Assembly: GCA_945904015.1 (NCBI GenBank)
Contig: CAMDPK010000008.1
Location: 18,087 to 82,086, forward strand
Source: Candidatus Kuenenia stuttgartensis
GTDB taxonomy: Bacteria; Planctomycetota; Planctomycetia; Planctomycetales; Planctomycetaceae
Direction: 5' to 3'
DNA: 64,000 nt
Below are positions 42,861 through 52,257 of this stretch, piece after piece. Under the pieces are notes generated by a model, which made no database searches, was not told where the DNA came from, and saw only the letters and a list, made by a program, of their open reading frames with translations. Within the stretch, counting starts at the first letter, position 1. Every line of letters begins with the position of its first letter. The position numbers were made by a program, and so were the translations under genes.

Positions 42861-45800
42861 ATGATCGCACGACATCGACTTTCGGCATGGCTTTGTCTCG
42901 CGCTCGTCTCAAGCACGTTGTCGCTCCGGGCCGATGAGCAGGTGGACTATCTGAAGCAGATCAAGCCTGTGTTGCGGGAACGCTGCTTCGCGTGTCATGG
43001 AGCGCTCAAGCAGGAAGCGAGCTTGCGGCTCGACACGGCGGCGTTGGCGATCAAAGGGGGCGAGTCGGGAGCGGTGATCAAGCCCGGCGATGCCGACGCG
43101 AGTTTGTTGCTGAAGCGCGTCACGGCGACCGAAGAGTCCGAACGCATGCCGCCGGAAGGTGAACCGCTCAAGCCCGAACAGATCGCGGCACTGCGAAACT
43201 GGATTACTCAGAAGGCGGAAGCTCCGGCCGATGAGCAACCGGAACGACACCCGCGCGAGCATTGGTCCTTCAAGACTCCCGTGCGGCCGGCGGTGCCCGA
43301 TCTCAAATCTCAAATCTCAAATCTCAAATCTCAGATTTCAAATCCGATCGACTCCTTCATCGCTCGCGAGCATCTCCAGCGCGGGCTGACGACCCAACCG
43401 GAAGCCGATCGGCGAGTTTGGTTGCGGCGTGTGTCGCTCGACTTGATTGGATTGCCGCCGACAACGGAAGAACTCGACGCGTTCGTGGCCGATCAATCGC
43501 TTGAGGCGCATGACAAAGTCGTCACGCGGTTGCTCGACAGTCCGCAGTACGGTCAGCGCTGGGGCCGGCATTGGATGGATATCTGGCGCTACAGCGATTG
43601 GTGGGGGCTGGGGGCTGAAGTCCGCAACTCTCAGAAACACATCTGGCATTGGCGGGACTGGATCGTCGAGTCACTCAACTCGGACAAAGGCTACGACCAG
43701 ATGCTGCGCGAGATGCTCGCGGCGGATGAACTCTACCCCAATGACCTCGATCGGCTGCGAGCGACCGGGTATCTGGCTCGGCAGTACTTCATCTTCAATC
43801 GGACCGCGTGGCTGGATGAGACCATCGAGCACACCGCGAAGGGAATGCTTGGCCTGACGTTCAATTGCGCGAAGTGTCACGACCACAAGTACGACCCGTT
43901 TTCGCAGGCCGAGTACTACAAGCTGCGAGCGATCTTCGAGCCGTATCAGATTCGCACCGAGATGGTTACCGGTGAAATCGATTTCGAAAAGGACGGCATC
44001 CCTCGTGCGTTCGATGCCCATCTCGACGTGCCAACCCACCTGCATGTGCGCGGCGACGATCGCAACCCGGACAAGAGCCGTGTGATGGACCCCGCCGTCC
44101 CCGCGTTCTTGTCGTCCGACGAGTTGAAGTTGGCGATCGAGCCGGTCGCGCTCCCGGCTGAAGCGACTCATCCCGGCCTGCGCGAGTTCGTGATCAACAC
44201 GCATCGCCAATCGGCCGAGCAACAGATCGCGGCCGCTCGCTCGGCCGTTGAAGCGGCCAAGAAGAAACTCGTTGAATCCGAGGCAGCGGCAAAAGAAATG
44301 GCCGCGAAAGCGGCTGCATTAAAGCCAGAAGCGCCAGCGACGGACGACGCGAAACCTGCCGACTTACCGGCCGATGTTCTCGTGCTTGACGATTTCTCGG
44401 CAGAGAAACCCGACTTGTGGGAACAACTCACCGGCAAGTGGAGTTACGAGAACGGGCGGCTCATTCAATCGCAGACCGGTGCGATTCGCGGTGCTTTGCG
44501 ATTGAAGCAAATGCCTCCTGCTGATTTTGAAGCCCGACTCAAATACATTCCGACCGGCGGCGACATGTGGAAGTCGGTCGGCATTTCGTGCGACGTCACA
44601 GCGTCGGGGAATGAGTTGCTGGCGTATGTCAGCGCCGTCGCGAGCGGGCCGAGATCACAGGTCGCGTTTAAGGAAGGTGGCAACTACGTCTATCCGCCGA
44701 CTGCGCAACAGGCTCGCAAAGTCGAACTCAACCAACCGCACGAGATCGTGCTGCGAGTCCGCGGGACGTTGTTCAACATGCGGGTCGACGGCGAACACTC
44801 GATCGCATTCCGCTTGCCGACAACTCTGGAGCGGCAGCGCGGGTTTCTGGAATTGATCACCTACGACGCGAAGGTCGAGCTCGTCTCATTTGAACTCCGA
44901 CCACTGCCGGCGGAGTTGAAACTCGTCGAAGTGGACTCTCCGAAAGCGAAGCCCGCCGCGACGGCTGCTCCGGCGGGACCGCTGCCGGTCGATCAAGCGC
45001 AGCTTGCGGTGATGATCGCCGAGAAAGCGTTGAAGTCTGCGGAAGTTCAGCGCGCTTCGATCGAAGCGAGAGCGGCGGCGCTCGTGGGGCACGCTTCCAA
45101 CGTGCCAGACACCGCCAAGGAACTCGCGCTCGCGGCCTCAAAGTCAGAACGAATCGTCGCAGTGGCACGCGCGGATGAAGAACTTCGTCGAGAGGAACTC
45201 GCTCTGCTGCAAGCGGCTGCCGACAAGAAGGCCGAAGTCGAAAAGAAGCTCGCCGCCGTAAAGACCGCACTGGAGACGGCTCAAAAAGCGATCGACATGC
45301 CCAGCGAGGCTTACACGCCTCTGCCCGGTGCGAAGAAGACTCAAGAGGACTACCAGAATCGCAACGCCGGAAAACCGTTCTTGACCACCAGCACGGGGCG
45401 ACGATCGGCATTTGCGAAGTGGCTCACCGACCCGCGGCAGCCGTTGCCGGCTCGCGTCGCCATCAATCACATCTGGATGCGGCACATGGGCAAGCCTCTG
45501 GTGCCAACCGTGTTCGACTTCGGTCGCAAGGGAACACCGCCGACTCATCCCGAACTGCTCGATTGGCTGGCCGTCGAACTCATCGAGCACAACTGGAGTA
45601 TGAAGCACATCCATCGGCTGATCGTGACGTCGCAGGCGTATCGGCTTTCGTCATCGAGTAGGATGGGCACTCCTGCCCGTCCTGTTACGACAAACGTCCA
45701 ATCGAATGCGGACGGGCAGGAGTGCCCATCCTACGCTGCCGATCCAGAAAATCGCTTCTACTGGCGGATGAATCCCATTCGCATGGAAGCTCAGATCGTG

Positions 45801-46289
45801 CGCGACAGCCTGTTGTCTCTGGCCGGTGAACTTGATGTGTCGTTGGGCGGCCCGTCGATTGCGATCAACGACGAAGTCTCGCGCCGCCGCAGTCTGTACT
45901 TTGTGCATTCGCACAACGACCACCAGAAGTTTCTCTCGACCTTCGACGACGCCAGCGTGCTCGACTGCTATCGCCGAAGCGAGAGCATCGTTCCGCAACA
46001 AGCCCTCGCGCTGGAGAACAGCTCGCTCGCCACCGCGATGGCCGGCAAGATCAGTGTGCGCCTTGCGGAGGCTCGCCCGAATGCGGCTGACTCCGATTTC
46101 ATTCGCGCGGCGTTTGTCACCATCTTGTCGGTCGAACCGACCGCAGATGAACTCGGCACAATGTCCGAGATCCTCAACCGCATGACCGAACTCGCACGCG
46201 CCAAGAAGCGGCCGAACCCGGAAACTCTTGCGAGGACGAACTTCGTTCAGACGCTGCTCAATCACAACGACTTCATTACGATTCGTTGA
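42861..46289 (+). CDS. Long PSCyt1-DUF1549-DUF1553 protein with a LamG-like insert
   Basis: A 1142-residue exported protein. Signal SAWLCLALVSSTLSLRADEQ; then PSCyt1 with the canonical haem motif CFACHG and ERMPPEGEPL; DUF1549 from about 165 (IDSFIAREHLQRGL) with CAKCHDHKYDPFSQ; a coiled coil (about 455-510); a jelly-roll/LamG-like domain at about 515-690 (LVLDDFSAEKPDLWEQLTGK); a second coiled coil (about 730-810); and DUF1553 (about 840-1142: GRRSAFAKWLTDPRQPLPAR, RRSESIVPQQALALEN). Residues 147-160 come from a heptamer tandem repeat and 933-958 from a palindromic element. ATG 42861 follows AAGG at 42849-42852. The DUF1501 partner starts 21 bases downstream. Confidence 0.92.
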   Translation: MIARHRLSAWLCLALVSSTLSLRADEQVDYLKQIKPVLRERCFACHGALKQEASLRLDTAALAIKGGESGAVIKPGDADASLLLKRVTATEESERMPPEGEPLKPEQIAALRNWITQKAEAPADEQPERHPREHWSFKTPVRPAVPDLKSQISNLKSQISNPIDSFIAREHLQRGLTTQPEADRRVWLRRVSLDLIGLPPTTEELDAFVADQSLEAHDKVVTRLLDSPQYGQRWGRHWMDIWRYSDWWGLGAEVRNSQKHIWHWRDWIVESLNSDKGYDQMLREMLAADELYPNDLDRLRATGYLARQYFIFNRTAWLDETIEHTAKGMLGLTFNCAKCHDHKYDPFSQAEYYKLRAIFEPYQIRTEMVTGEIDFEKDGIPRAFDAHLDVPTHLHVRGDDRNPDKSRVMDPAVPAFLSSDELKLAIEPVALPAEATHPGLREFVINTHRQSAEQQIAAARSAVEAAKKKLVESEAAAKEMAAKAAALKPEAPATDDAKPADLPADVLVLDDFSAEKPDLWEQLTGKWSYENGRLIQSQTGAIRGALRLKQMPPADFEARLKYIPTGGDMWKSVGISCDVTASGNELLAYVSAVASGPRSQVAFKEGGNYVYPPTAQQARKVELNQPHEIVLRVRGTLFNMRVDGEHSIAFRLPTTLERQRGFLELITYDAKVELVSFELRPLPAELKLVEVDSPKAKPAATAAPAGPLPVDQAQLAVMIAEKALKSAEVQRASIEARAAALVGHASNVPDTAKELALAASKSERIVAVARADEELRREELALLQAAADKKAEVEKKLAAVKTALETAQKAIDMPSEAYTPLPGAKKTQEDYQNRNAGKPFLTTSTGRRSAFAKWLTDPRQPLPARVAINHIWMRHMGKPLVPTVFDFGRKGTPPTHPELLDWLAVELIEHNWSMKHIHRLIVTSQAYRLSSSSRMGTPARPVTTNVQSNADGQECPSYAADPENRFYWRMNPIRMEAQIVRDSLLSLAGELDVSLGGPSIAINDEVSRRRSLYFVHSHNDHQKFLSTFDDASVLDCYRRSESIVPQQALALENSSLATAMAGKISVRLAEARPNAADSDFIRAAFVTILSVEPTADELGTMSEILNRMTELARAKKRPNPETLARTNFVQTLLNHNDFITIR
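43301..43342. repeat. Tandem heptamer repeat inside the DUF1549 gene
   Basis: Six 7-base units: four perfect TCTCAAA, then TCTCAGA and TTTCAAA. The 42 bases keep the frame and encode LKSQISNLKSQISN between the PSCyt1 and DUF1549 domains, a natural linker. Such a slippage-prone tract could change length by units; only multiples of three units keep the frame. Confidence 0.9.
45658..45734. repeat. Palindromic element inside the DUF1553 domain (element D, GTAGG type)
   Basis: Perfect 25-base arms at 45658-45682 and 45710-45734 with a 27-base loop. The ends are GTAGGATGGG and CCCATCCTAC, as in element B. The 77 bases are not a multiple of three, so the host frame must have been kept with one flanking base or a separate indel. 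It is translated between YRLSS and DPENRFYWRMN, a position where homologues normally have a short variable loop. Confidence 0.9.
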
Positions 46290-46310
46290 CCTTGCGATTG
46301 GACTCCTCAA

Positions 46311-47768
46311 ATGACAATCACGGCCGCCAATCCTCATCGCTCTCCCACTCGTCGCACGTTTCTCGCCGACTTCGGCCTCGGCTTCACGGGCCTGGCTCTC
46401 GGTGCGATGCTCGCTAAAGACGGCGTCGTGCGAGCCAATGAGCCGGACGTCTGGCAGCCGCCGAATGGGAAGCCGCACTTCGCTCCGAAAGCGAAGAGCG
46501 TCGTGTGGCTCTTCATGAATGGAGGCGTTTCGCACGCCGAGTCGTTCGATCCGAAACCGGAGATGACCAAGCATGCCGGCAAGTCGATTAGCGAGACTCA
46601 GTATGCCGACGCACTGAAGCCCGAACGGCTGAACCGGCGTGAAGTCGCCTTCAACGTCGAATTGCGTCAGAAGCTCTACCCGTTGCAGGTTGGCTTTCGG
46701 AAGTACGGCGACAGCGGCATCGAACTGAGCGACTGGGTGCCGCATGTGGGAAGTTGCATCGACGACATCGCGGTCGTGCGATCGATGTGGACGACCGACG
46801 ACAATCACGGAGCACAGACGCAATTTCACTCCGGGCGGCACATGCTCGATGGCGAATTCCCGACGCTCGGCGCGTGGGTGCATTACGGTTTGGGTTCCAT
46901 CAACGACAACCTGCCGCAGTTCATTTCGATGGGCAACCGCGAATACTGGAACGCCAAAGACGGGCATTACCTCGGTCCTGCTCACGATGCCGTGCCGATT
47001 CGGATCGATCCCAATAACCCGCTCGACTACGGAAAACCGGCCAGCGGACTGGGTGCCGATGAGCAGGAACTCAGCTTCGAATTGGCGGGACGTCTAAACC
47101 GGCTGAAGGCGATCGAATACCCGAACGATCCCGCTCTGCTGGCTCGCATCAAGGCTTATGAACTCGCCTTTCGCATGCAGACGTCCGTCCCCGAAGTCCT
47201 CGGATTCAACACCGAGACGCAGGCAACTCAGGAGCTGTACGGTCTGAACGAACCGGCGACACGCGAATTTGGTTCGCAGATGTTGGCAACTCGACGGCTG
47301 ATCGAACGCGGCGTGCGTTTCATCCAGGTTCAACATGGAGCCGGCGGTGCTGGAGCCTGGGACGCTCACAGCAGTTTGAAGAACAATCACGAAACCAATT
47401 TCAAAGCCGTCGATAAGCCCGTCGCCGGGCTGCTGAAAGATCTCAAGCAGCGCGGCCTGCTCGATTCGACGCTCGTGATCTTTGCGTCCGAGTTCGGTCG
47501 GACACCTGCCTCGCAAGGGACCGACGGCCGCGATCATCATCCCTACGGCTTCTCGGTCTGGATGGCTGGCGGCGGACTCAAAGGGGGGATCGCTCACGGT
47601 GCGACGGACGAGATCGGTTTCCATGCGGTCGAGCATCGGCACTACGTCACCGACATTCATGCCACGATCCTCAAGCAACTCGGCCTCGATTCCCGCAAGC
47701 TGGAAGTCCCCGGCCGCAAGCGACTCGACATCGACCACGGCAAACCCATCGACGAGATCATCGCGTGA
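46311..47768 (+). CDS. DUF1501 domain protein, Tat-exported (third copy)
   Basis: A 485-residue DUF1501 protein whose N-terminus is a clear Tat signal ([20 protein letters not shown]). Landmarks: [75 protein letters not shown] and [20 protein letters not shown]. It pairs with the long DUF1549 protein 21 bases upstream. Its stop overlaps the GTG start of the following hydrolase gene (GTGA), implying coupled translation. Confidence 0.93.
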   Translation: MTITAANPHRSPTRRTFLADFGLGFTGLALGAMLAKDGVVRANEPDVWQPPNGKPHFAPKAKSVVWLFMNGGVSHAESFDPKPEMTKHAGKSISETQYADALKPERLNRREVAFNVELRQKLYPLQVGFRKYGDSGIELSDWVPHVGSCIDDIAVVRSMWTTDDNHGAQTQFHSGRHMLDGEFPTLGAWVHYGLGSINDNLPQFISMGNREYWNAKDGHYLGPAHDAVPIRIDPNNPLDYGKPASGLGADEQELSFELAGRLNRLKAIEYPNDPALLARIKAYELAFRMQTSVPEVLGFNTETQATQELYGLNEPATREFGSQMLATRRLIERGVRFIQVQHGAGGAGAWDAHSSLKNNHETNFKAVDKPVAGLLKDLKQRGLLDSTLVIFASEFGRTPASQGTDGRDHHPYGFSVWMAGGGLKGGIAHGATDEIGFHAVEHRHYVTDIHATILKQLGLDSRKLEVPGRKRLDIDHGKPIDEIIA

Positions 47769-49789
47769 CGATCCAAACTTCCCGGCGCGCTTTGCGACTG
47801 GCGGTCGTTCTGTTCGCCGTTTTGCTGGCATTACAACTTTCCATCGCTCGTGCCGCCGAACCGCTCACTGAGACCGAGCGGAAAGCAATCCTCGCCGAGC
47901 TGCAACCACTCCAGGACCGGCTCGCCGCATTGCGGAATGCGCCGAACGTGAAGCCGGATCGTTGGGCCGACGCCCAGATCTTTGTCAAAGGGGTTGTCTG
48001 GGCGCTCGACCTCGGACCTGTCGCCGACGCCAACGGTCGTGAACTGGTGCAGAAGGGACTGCGCCGGGCGCGCGAGCGAATTGACGCCCTCGCCGCAGGT
48101 CGGCAGCTGTGGGCGGAACGACTCGGAAGGAGCGTGCGTGGCTTCATCTCCGCCGTGGATGGCTCAGTGCAGCCTTACATGCTCGTCGTGCCCGCGAGCT
48201 ATGACCCCGCTCAACCCATGCGGCTGGATGTCGTGCTCCACGGCAGCACCGCAGCGACAGGCATTGGCGAATTGATTTTCATCAACGCCGCCGACGTGGG
48301 TGACGCCGCTGGATCAGCAATCTCCTCGAACAATTTCATCGAGGTGCATCCCATGGGGCGGCTCGGCGAAAATGCCTATCGCTTCGAGGGGGAGACCGAC
48401 GTGGACGAAGCCATTGAGGCGGTCTGCCGCGACTACCGAATTGATCGCTCGCGGATCGTGCTGCGCGGCAGTTCGCTCGGTGGCGTGGGGACGTGGCAGC
48501 TCGGCTTGAAGCGACCGGATCGTTTTGTGGCTCTGGGTCCGGCTGCGGGACCGGTGGACACGCTCGTGTTCGCCAACTCGCCGTGGAAACATTTTGTGCG
48601 CCTCGACCCGCTGACCCCGTGGCAGAAGACCATGCTCCATCTGGTGGACGCCATCGATTACACCGCCAACGCCGGGATGGTGCCCGTGGTCGCGGTCATG
48701 GGTGACCAGGATCCTTACTTTGAGTCGCACCTGCTCATCGAGAAGGCTTTCGCGAAGGAAGGCATTCCCTTCGTCGGCCTCGTCGATGTCGGCGCTGGCC
48801 ACGGCGTCACCGCGAAAGTGATGCAAGAGCAACTCCGCCTGCTGGGGGAGCACGCCGCCAAGGGCCGCGACCCGTTCCCCAAACACGTCCGCTTCGTCAC
48901 TTGGACACTCAAGTTCAGCCGCTGCGACTGGCTCGATGTGCTCGGTCTTGAGGCGCACTACCAGCGCGCCGAGATCGAGGCCCGCATCGCCGCCGATGGC
49001 TCGATCACGGTGACGGAACCGCGGAACATCACCCGCTTCGCGATTCATCCCCCGGCGGTCCAAGCCCCTGGCGCATCCGTGACTGTTGGCGGAACGAAGA
49101 TTGACCTGCCCGCGCAATCAACGGGAACCGTTCGCCCGGTTGTCATCGAGCGGCACAACGGAAAATGGGAATGCCGAGGCACCCTTGATGCGATGGCCCT
49201 GACCGGCAAACGACCGGGACTTCAGGGTCCGCTGGACGACGCCTTCGCGCGTCCGTTCCTGTGCGTCCGCGGCACGGGCCAAGCCTGGAACCTGGCGGTC
49301 GGTGCGTGGGCGGACGCCAATCTGAAACGCTTCGCCGATGAGTGGCGGCGTCACTACCGTGGCGACCTGCCCATCAAGGACGACACCGAGGTGACTCAGG
49401 ATGACGTGCGCCGCGCGAATCTGATTCTCTTCGGCGATCCAGGAAGCAATCGCTGGATCAGCAAGATCCTGCCCCAGCTCCCGATTCAGTGGACTCGCGA
49501 CACGCTCCAACTCGGCAAAGATCGGCACCCAGCCGCCGATCACGGAGTGCAATTGATCTGCCCCAATCCCCTGCCCGGTGCCGCCGGCCGCTACGTCGTC
49601 CTCAACAGCGGACACACTTATCACGACTCGGAACTGCGCTTCAGCTACATGGTCTTCCCGCGCCTGGGTGATTGGGCGATTGTGAAAGTGGGCGACAATT
49701 CCCCGAGCGTGCCCGCCCCGACCGTTGAGGAAACGGTACTCAACTCCGGATTCTTTGACGAAGCTTGGGCCAATCCGTCCAGCCGATGA
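47765..49789 (+). CDS. Secreted esterase-like alpha/beta hydrolase with a long C-terminal region
   Basis: A 674-residue exported protein starting at GTG 47765 inside the DUF1501 stop. The signal [20 protein letters not shown] is followed by a helical N-terminal region. An esterase core at about 130-370 has [10 protein letters not shown], nucleophile elbow GSSLGG (Ser near 237), acid-region MGDQDPYF and GAGHG (His near 345). The C-terminal 300 residues include beta-rich sequence ([20 protein letters not shown]) and a region with [13 protein letters not shown] and LNSGHTYH, often found on planctomycete esterase/peptidase-like proteins. Substrate unknown; a carbohydrate ester or peptide is plausible. 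Confidence 0.85.
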   Translation: MTIQTSRRALRLAVVLFAVLLALQLSIARAAEPLTETERKAILAELQPLQDRLAALRNAPNVKPDRWADAQIFVKGVVWALDLGPVADANGRELVQKGLRRARERIDALAAGRQLWAERLGRSVRGFISAVDGSVQPYMLVVPASYDPAQPMRLDVVLHGSTAATGIGELIFINAADVGDAAGSAISSNNFIEVHPMGRLGENAYRFEGETDVDEAIEAVCRDYRIDRSRIVLRGSSLGGVGTWQLGLKRPDRFVALGPAAGPVDTLVFANSPWKHFVRLDPLTPWQKTMLHLVDAIDYTANAGMVPVVAVMGDQDPYFESHLLIEKAFAKEGIPFVGLVDVGAGHGVTAKVMQEQLRLLGEHAAKGRDPFPKHVRFVTWTLKFSRCDWLDVLGLEAHYQRAEIEARIAADGSITVTEPRNITRFAIHPPAVQAPGASVTVGGTKIDLPAQSTGTVRPVVIERHNGKWECRGTLDAMALTGKRPGLQGPLDDAFARPFLCVRGTGQAWNLAVGAWADANLKRFADEWRRHYRGDLPIKDDTEVTQDDVRRANLILFGDPGSNRWISKILPQLPIQWTRDTLQLGKDRHPAADHGVQLICPNPLPGAAGRYVVLNSGHTYHDSELRFSYMVFPRLGDWAIVKVGDNSPSVPAPTVEETVLNSGFFDEAWANPSSR

Positions 49790-49950
49790 GTTCGCCTTCA
49801 ACGTCGAGCTACGACACACGCTTGATCCCTAGCAAGTTGACTTTCGGAAGCACGGCGGCAGCGGCATCGAACTGCGCGATGGTCGGTAGTGGCATCACCG
49901 GGGGATTGTTCACGGAGCCACGGACGAAATCGGTTTCCACGGCGTCGAGC
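49788..49950 (+). pseudogene. Decayed remnant of a DUF1501 gene
   Basis: Two pieces match the DUF1501 protein at 46311-47768 but lack the roughly 900 bases between. 49788-49880 reads [14 protein letters not shown], a TAG, then QVDFRKHGGSGIELRD, matching [20 protein letters not shown] onward. In another frame, 49902-49950 reads [16 protein letters not shown], matching [16 protein letters not shown]. No start, an internal stop, a frameshift and a large deletion make it a dead copy. The rest of 49951-50221 holds no gene; it contains a terminator-like hairpin and the leader of the permease gene. Confidence 0.85.
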
Positions 49951-50139
49951 CCCAATGTGAACCTGTACGGGCTGTGATGGCTTTGGTAATGGAATCTGAA
50001 TGGCACCGCCGATACCTTTCGCACCATGAATACCAGCCGCGTCATCACCGTTTGTTGTTGCTGTCTCGGAACGAGATACCGGGCGGCAAGAGCGTTGATT
50101 CGCGCGTGATGCGAGCAGGCTGAATTGCACAAGAACTGA

Positions 50140-50174
50140 CTCAGGCCCGGAGTGACTTCCGGGCCTGTTTTGTT
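50140..50174 (+). terminator. Rho-independent terminator-like hairpin in the SLC13 permease leader
   Basis: A 10-base-pair stem (50140-50149 CAGGCCCGGA with 50156-50165 TCCGGGCCTG), 6-base loop, followed by TTTTGTTTT at 50166-50174. It ends 47 bases before the permease start, with nothing coding just upstream except a dead gene. It either ends stray transcription or is a leader attenuator of the permease gene. Confidence 0.8.
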
Positions 50175-50221
50175 TTCGGGCGGCGTCACTTCGGGACCGG
50201 GTCCACCTCAGGAGATGGATC

Positions 50222-52033
50222 GTGTCCTTTGCTTTGATCGTGACGTTGCTCGTGTTGGTAGGGCTGATTGCCGCGCTGGCGGTCGAGAAATGGCCGGCGG
50301 AATTGGTGATGTTGGCGGCGCTGTTGGTGCTGGTGTGCTGCGGCGTCATCAAGCTCGATGACGCGCTGAAAGGATTCTCGAACGCCGCGATGCTCACGAT
50401 CGCCGCGCTGTTCGTTGTCGGTGCGGGTTTACAGGCGACGGGCGCGATCGAAACACTCAGTCGGTTGCTGCTGGGCCGGCCGAAACAGGGAACGCCATTG
50501 CTGCGGTTGATCGGGCCGGTCGCGGTGTTATCGGCGTTCATGAACAACACGCCGCTCGTCGCATTCTTTCTGCCGATCTTCGTACATGTCGCGAAGAAGC
50601 TCCGCGTTTCGCCGTCGAAGCTGCTGATTCCGTTGTCGTATGCGGCCGTGCTGGGTGGGACATGCACGTTGATCGGGACCAGCACGAACTTCGTCATCGA
50701 CGGCGCGTTGCGTCAAGCGAAGATGCCGGGACTCGGCATGTGGGAGTTGGCTTGGATTGGCATCCCGGTGACGATCGTGGGACTGATTTATCTGGCAACC
50801 GTCGGTCAGAAGCTGCTTCCGGATCGCACAGACCTGCTCGAATACGCCGAGTCGCATCCGCGCGAATACACGCTGGAACTCATCGCGCGGCCGGATTGCT
50901 TGCTGATCGGCCGGACGATTCGGACGTCGGGACTGCGCGATCTGCCGGGCTTGTACGTCTACGCGATCGAACGCAACGGCGAGCGGCTCGTGCCGGTCTC
51001 CCCGGACGAAGCGATTCAGGTCAATGACATCCTGTGCTTTTCGGGTGTCGTCGGGACGATCGTCGATGCGCAGAAGATTCGCGGCCTCGAACCGGTGGAC
51101 CATCACACGCCGACTCTCACGGGAGCTGCGAGCGACGAGTCGTTACAAGCATCGCCCCAATCTGCGCCGCGCACCGGGCATCAGCTCTGCGAGGTCGTGA
51201 TCTCGCCGGCGTCGCCGTTGATCGGGCATAGCGTGAAGGCCGCGAACTTCCGCGCTCACTACGGTGCGCCGATCGTCGCTGTGCATCGCAGCGGCGAGAA
51301 ACTTCAGCAGAAGATTGGCCAAATCGTGCTGCAACCGGGTGACACGCTGCTTGTCGATGCCCCCGACGACTTCACTCGTCGATGGCGGAACTCGCGCGAC
51401 TTCATTTTGGTTTCGGGACTGGAAGACTCAGCCCCGGTCGAACATCGCCGCGCTTGGCTCGCGTTGACGATCTTCGTCGGTGTCGTGGTCGGCATGACGG
51501 CCTTCACTGAGCAAGCCACACTCGTCGCGCTCATCGGCGCAACGCTGACCGTGTTGACCGGATGCCTGCCCTCGCGGGACGCTCATCGAGCCATCGAGAT
51601 ACCCGTGCTGCTGTTGATCGCATCGGCGCTCGGTGTCGGCAAGGCGCTCGACACCAGCGGCGCGGCCGAGTGGATCGCCGGGCATCTGTTGGCCTGGGCG
51701 CAGCCGTATGGCAAAGTTGCGGTGCTGGCGGTGATCGTCGTGTTGACCGGTCTGCTGACGGAACTGCTCAGCAACAACGCCTGCGCCGCGCTGATGGGTG
51801 TGCTGGCGCTGGCGACCGCGAAGCAACTCGGCATGGACCCGCGCCCGCTGCTGATCGCCGTCGCGGTCACGTCGAGCTACGGCTTCGCAACGCCGATTGG
51901 CTACCAGACCAACCTGATGGTCCTCGGCCCCGGCGGCTATCGCTTCGCGGACTACTTGCGCGTCGGCATCCCGCTGGACCTGATTTGCTGGACAATGACG
52001 ATCGTCGTCATTCCTCTCGTGTGGACGCTGTGA
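50222..52033 (+). CDS. SLC13-family anion permease with two RCK_C domains
   Basis: A 603-residue inner-membrane transporter of the SLC13/DASS-like permease group, which imports sulfate, dicarboxylates or related anions with cations. Helices fill residues 1-200 and 405-603. Between them are two RCK_C/TrkA-C domains (about 215-290, YTLELIARPDCLLIGRTIRT; about 320-400, EVVISPASPLIGHSVKAANF), as in bacterial sulfate-type permeases. Transport motifs include FMNNTPLVAFFLPIF and GTSTNFVIDG in the first half, and LLSNNACAALMGV and GYQTNLMVLGPGGY in the second. GTG 50222 follows AGGAG at 50209-50213. YezD and ChrA genes lie directly downstream, pointing to sulfate- or chromate-like oxyanions. Confidence 0.92.
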   Translation: MSFALIVTLLVLVGLIAALAVEKWPAELVMLAALLVLVCCGVIKLDDALKGFSNAAMLTIAALFVVGAGLQATGAIETLSRLLLGRPKQGTPLLRLIGPVAVLSAFMNNTPLVAFFLPIFVHVAKKLRVSPSKLLIPLSYAAVLGGTCTLIGTSTNFVIDGALRQAKMPGLGMWELAWIGIPVTIVGLIYLATVGQKLLPDRTDLLEYAESHPREYTLELIARPDCLLIGRTIRTSGLRDLPGLYVYAIERNGERLVPVSPDEAIQVNDILCFSGVVGTIVDAQKIRGLEPVDHHTPTLTGAASDESLQASPQSAPRTGHQLCEVVISPASPLIGHSVKAANFRAHYGAPIVAVHRSGEKLQQKIGQIVLQPGDTLLVDAPDDFTRRWRNSRDFILVSGLEDSAPVEHRRAWLALTIFVGVVVGMTAFTEQATLVALIGATLTVLTGCLPSRDAHRAIEIPVLLLIASALGVGKALDTSGAAEWIAGHLLAWAQPYGKVAVLAVIVVLTGLLTELLSNNACAALMGVLALATAKQLGMDPRPLLIAVAVTSSYGFATPIGYQTNLMVLGPGGYRFADYLRVGIPLDLICWTMTIVVIPLVWTL

Positions 52034-52062
52034 GAAATGGATTACTCAAAGGAGTCAATGAA

Positions 52063-52257
52063 ATGAAGACTGACGAACCAAAACCCTCCGAGTCGTCAAC
52101 GGATCATGAATTTCAACCGATTCGTGACGCCTTGCGTGGCCTGCGATTTGGAACGGTACACATCATTATTCAAGATGGCCTAGTGGTGCAGATTGACCGC
52201 ACGGAGAAACGCAGATTGCGCGGAAGTGAGGAGAAAAATCATGTCATCGGAAACTGA
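52063..52257 (+). CDS. YezD-family (DUF2292) small protein
   Basis: A 64-residue cytoplasmic protein with the DUF2292 core IRDALRGLRFGTVHIIIQDG followed by VVQIDRTEKRRL. The family is small, often near sulfur or oxyanion transport genes, and of unknown biochemistry; the core resembles a short beta-hairpin that could bind nucleic acid or protein. GGAG at 52051-52054 is 8 bases before ATG 52063. It sits 29 bases after the permease and overlaps the ChrA gene by 17 bases, so the three are very probably cotranscribed. Confidence 0.9.
   Translation: MKTDEPKPSESSTDHEFQPIRDALRGLRFGTVHIIIQDGLVVQIDRTEKRRLRGSEEKNHVIGN

Noticed and set aside
45088..45106. GGCACG-CTTCCAA-CGTGCC hairpin in the long DUF1549 gene as another palindromic element
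   Set aside because: A 6-base stem is too short to separate from chance in GC-rich DNA.
3355..45734. Inverted repeats as terminators or CRISPR repeats
   Set aside because: They lack T-tracts (except a short tail after 17356), several lie inside genes, and there is no regular repeat-spacer pattern.
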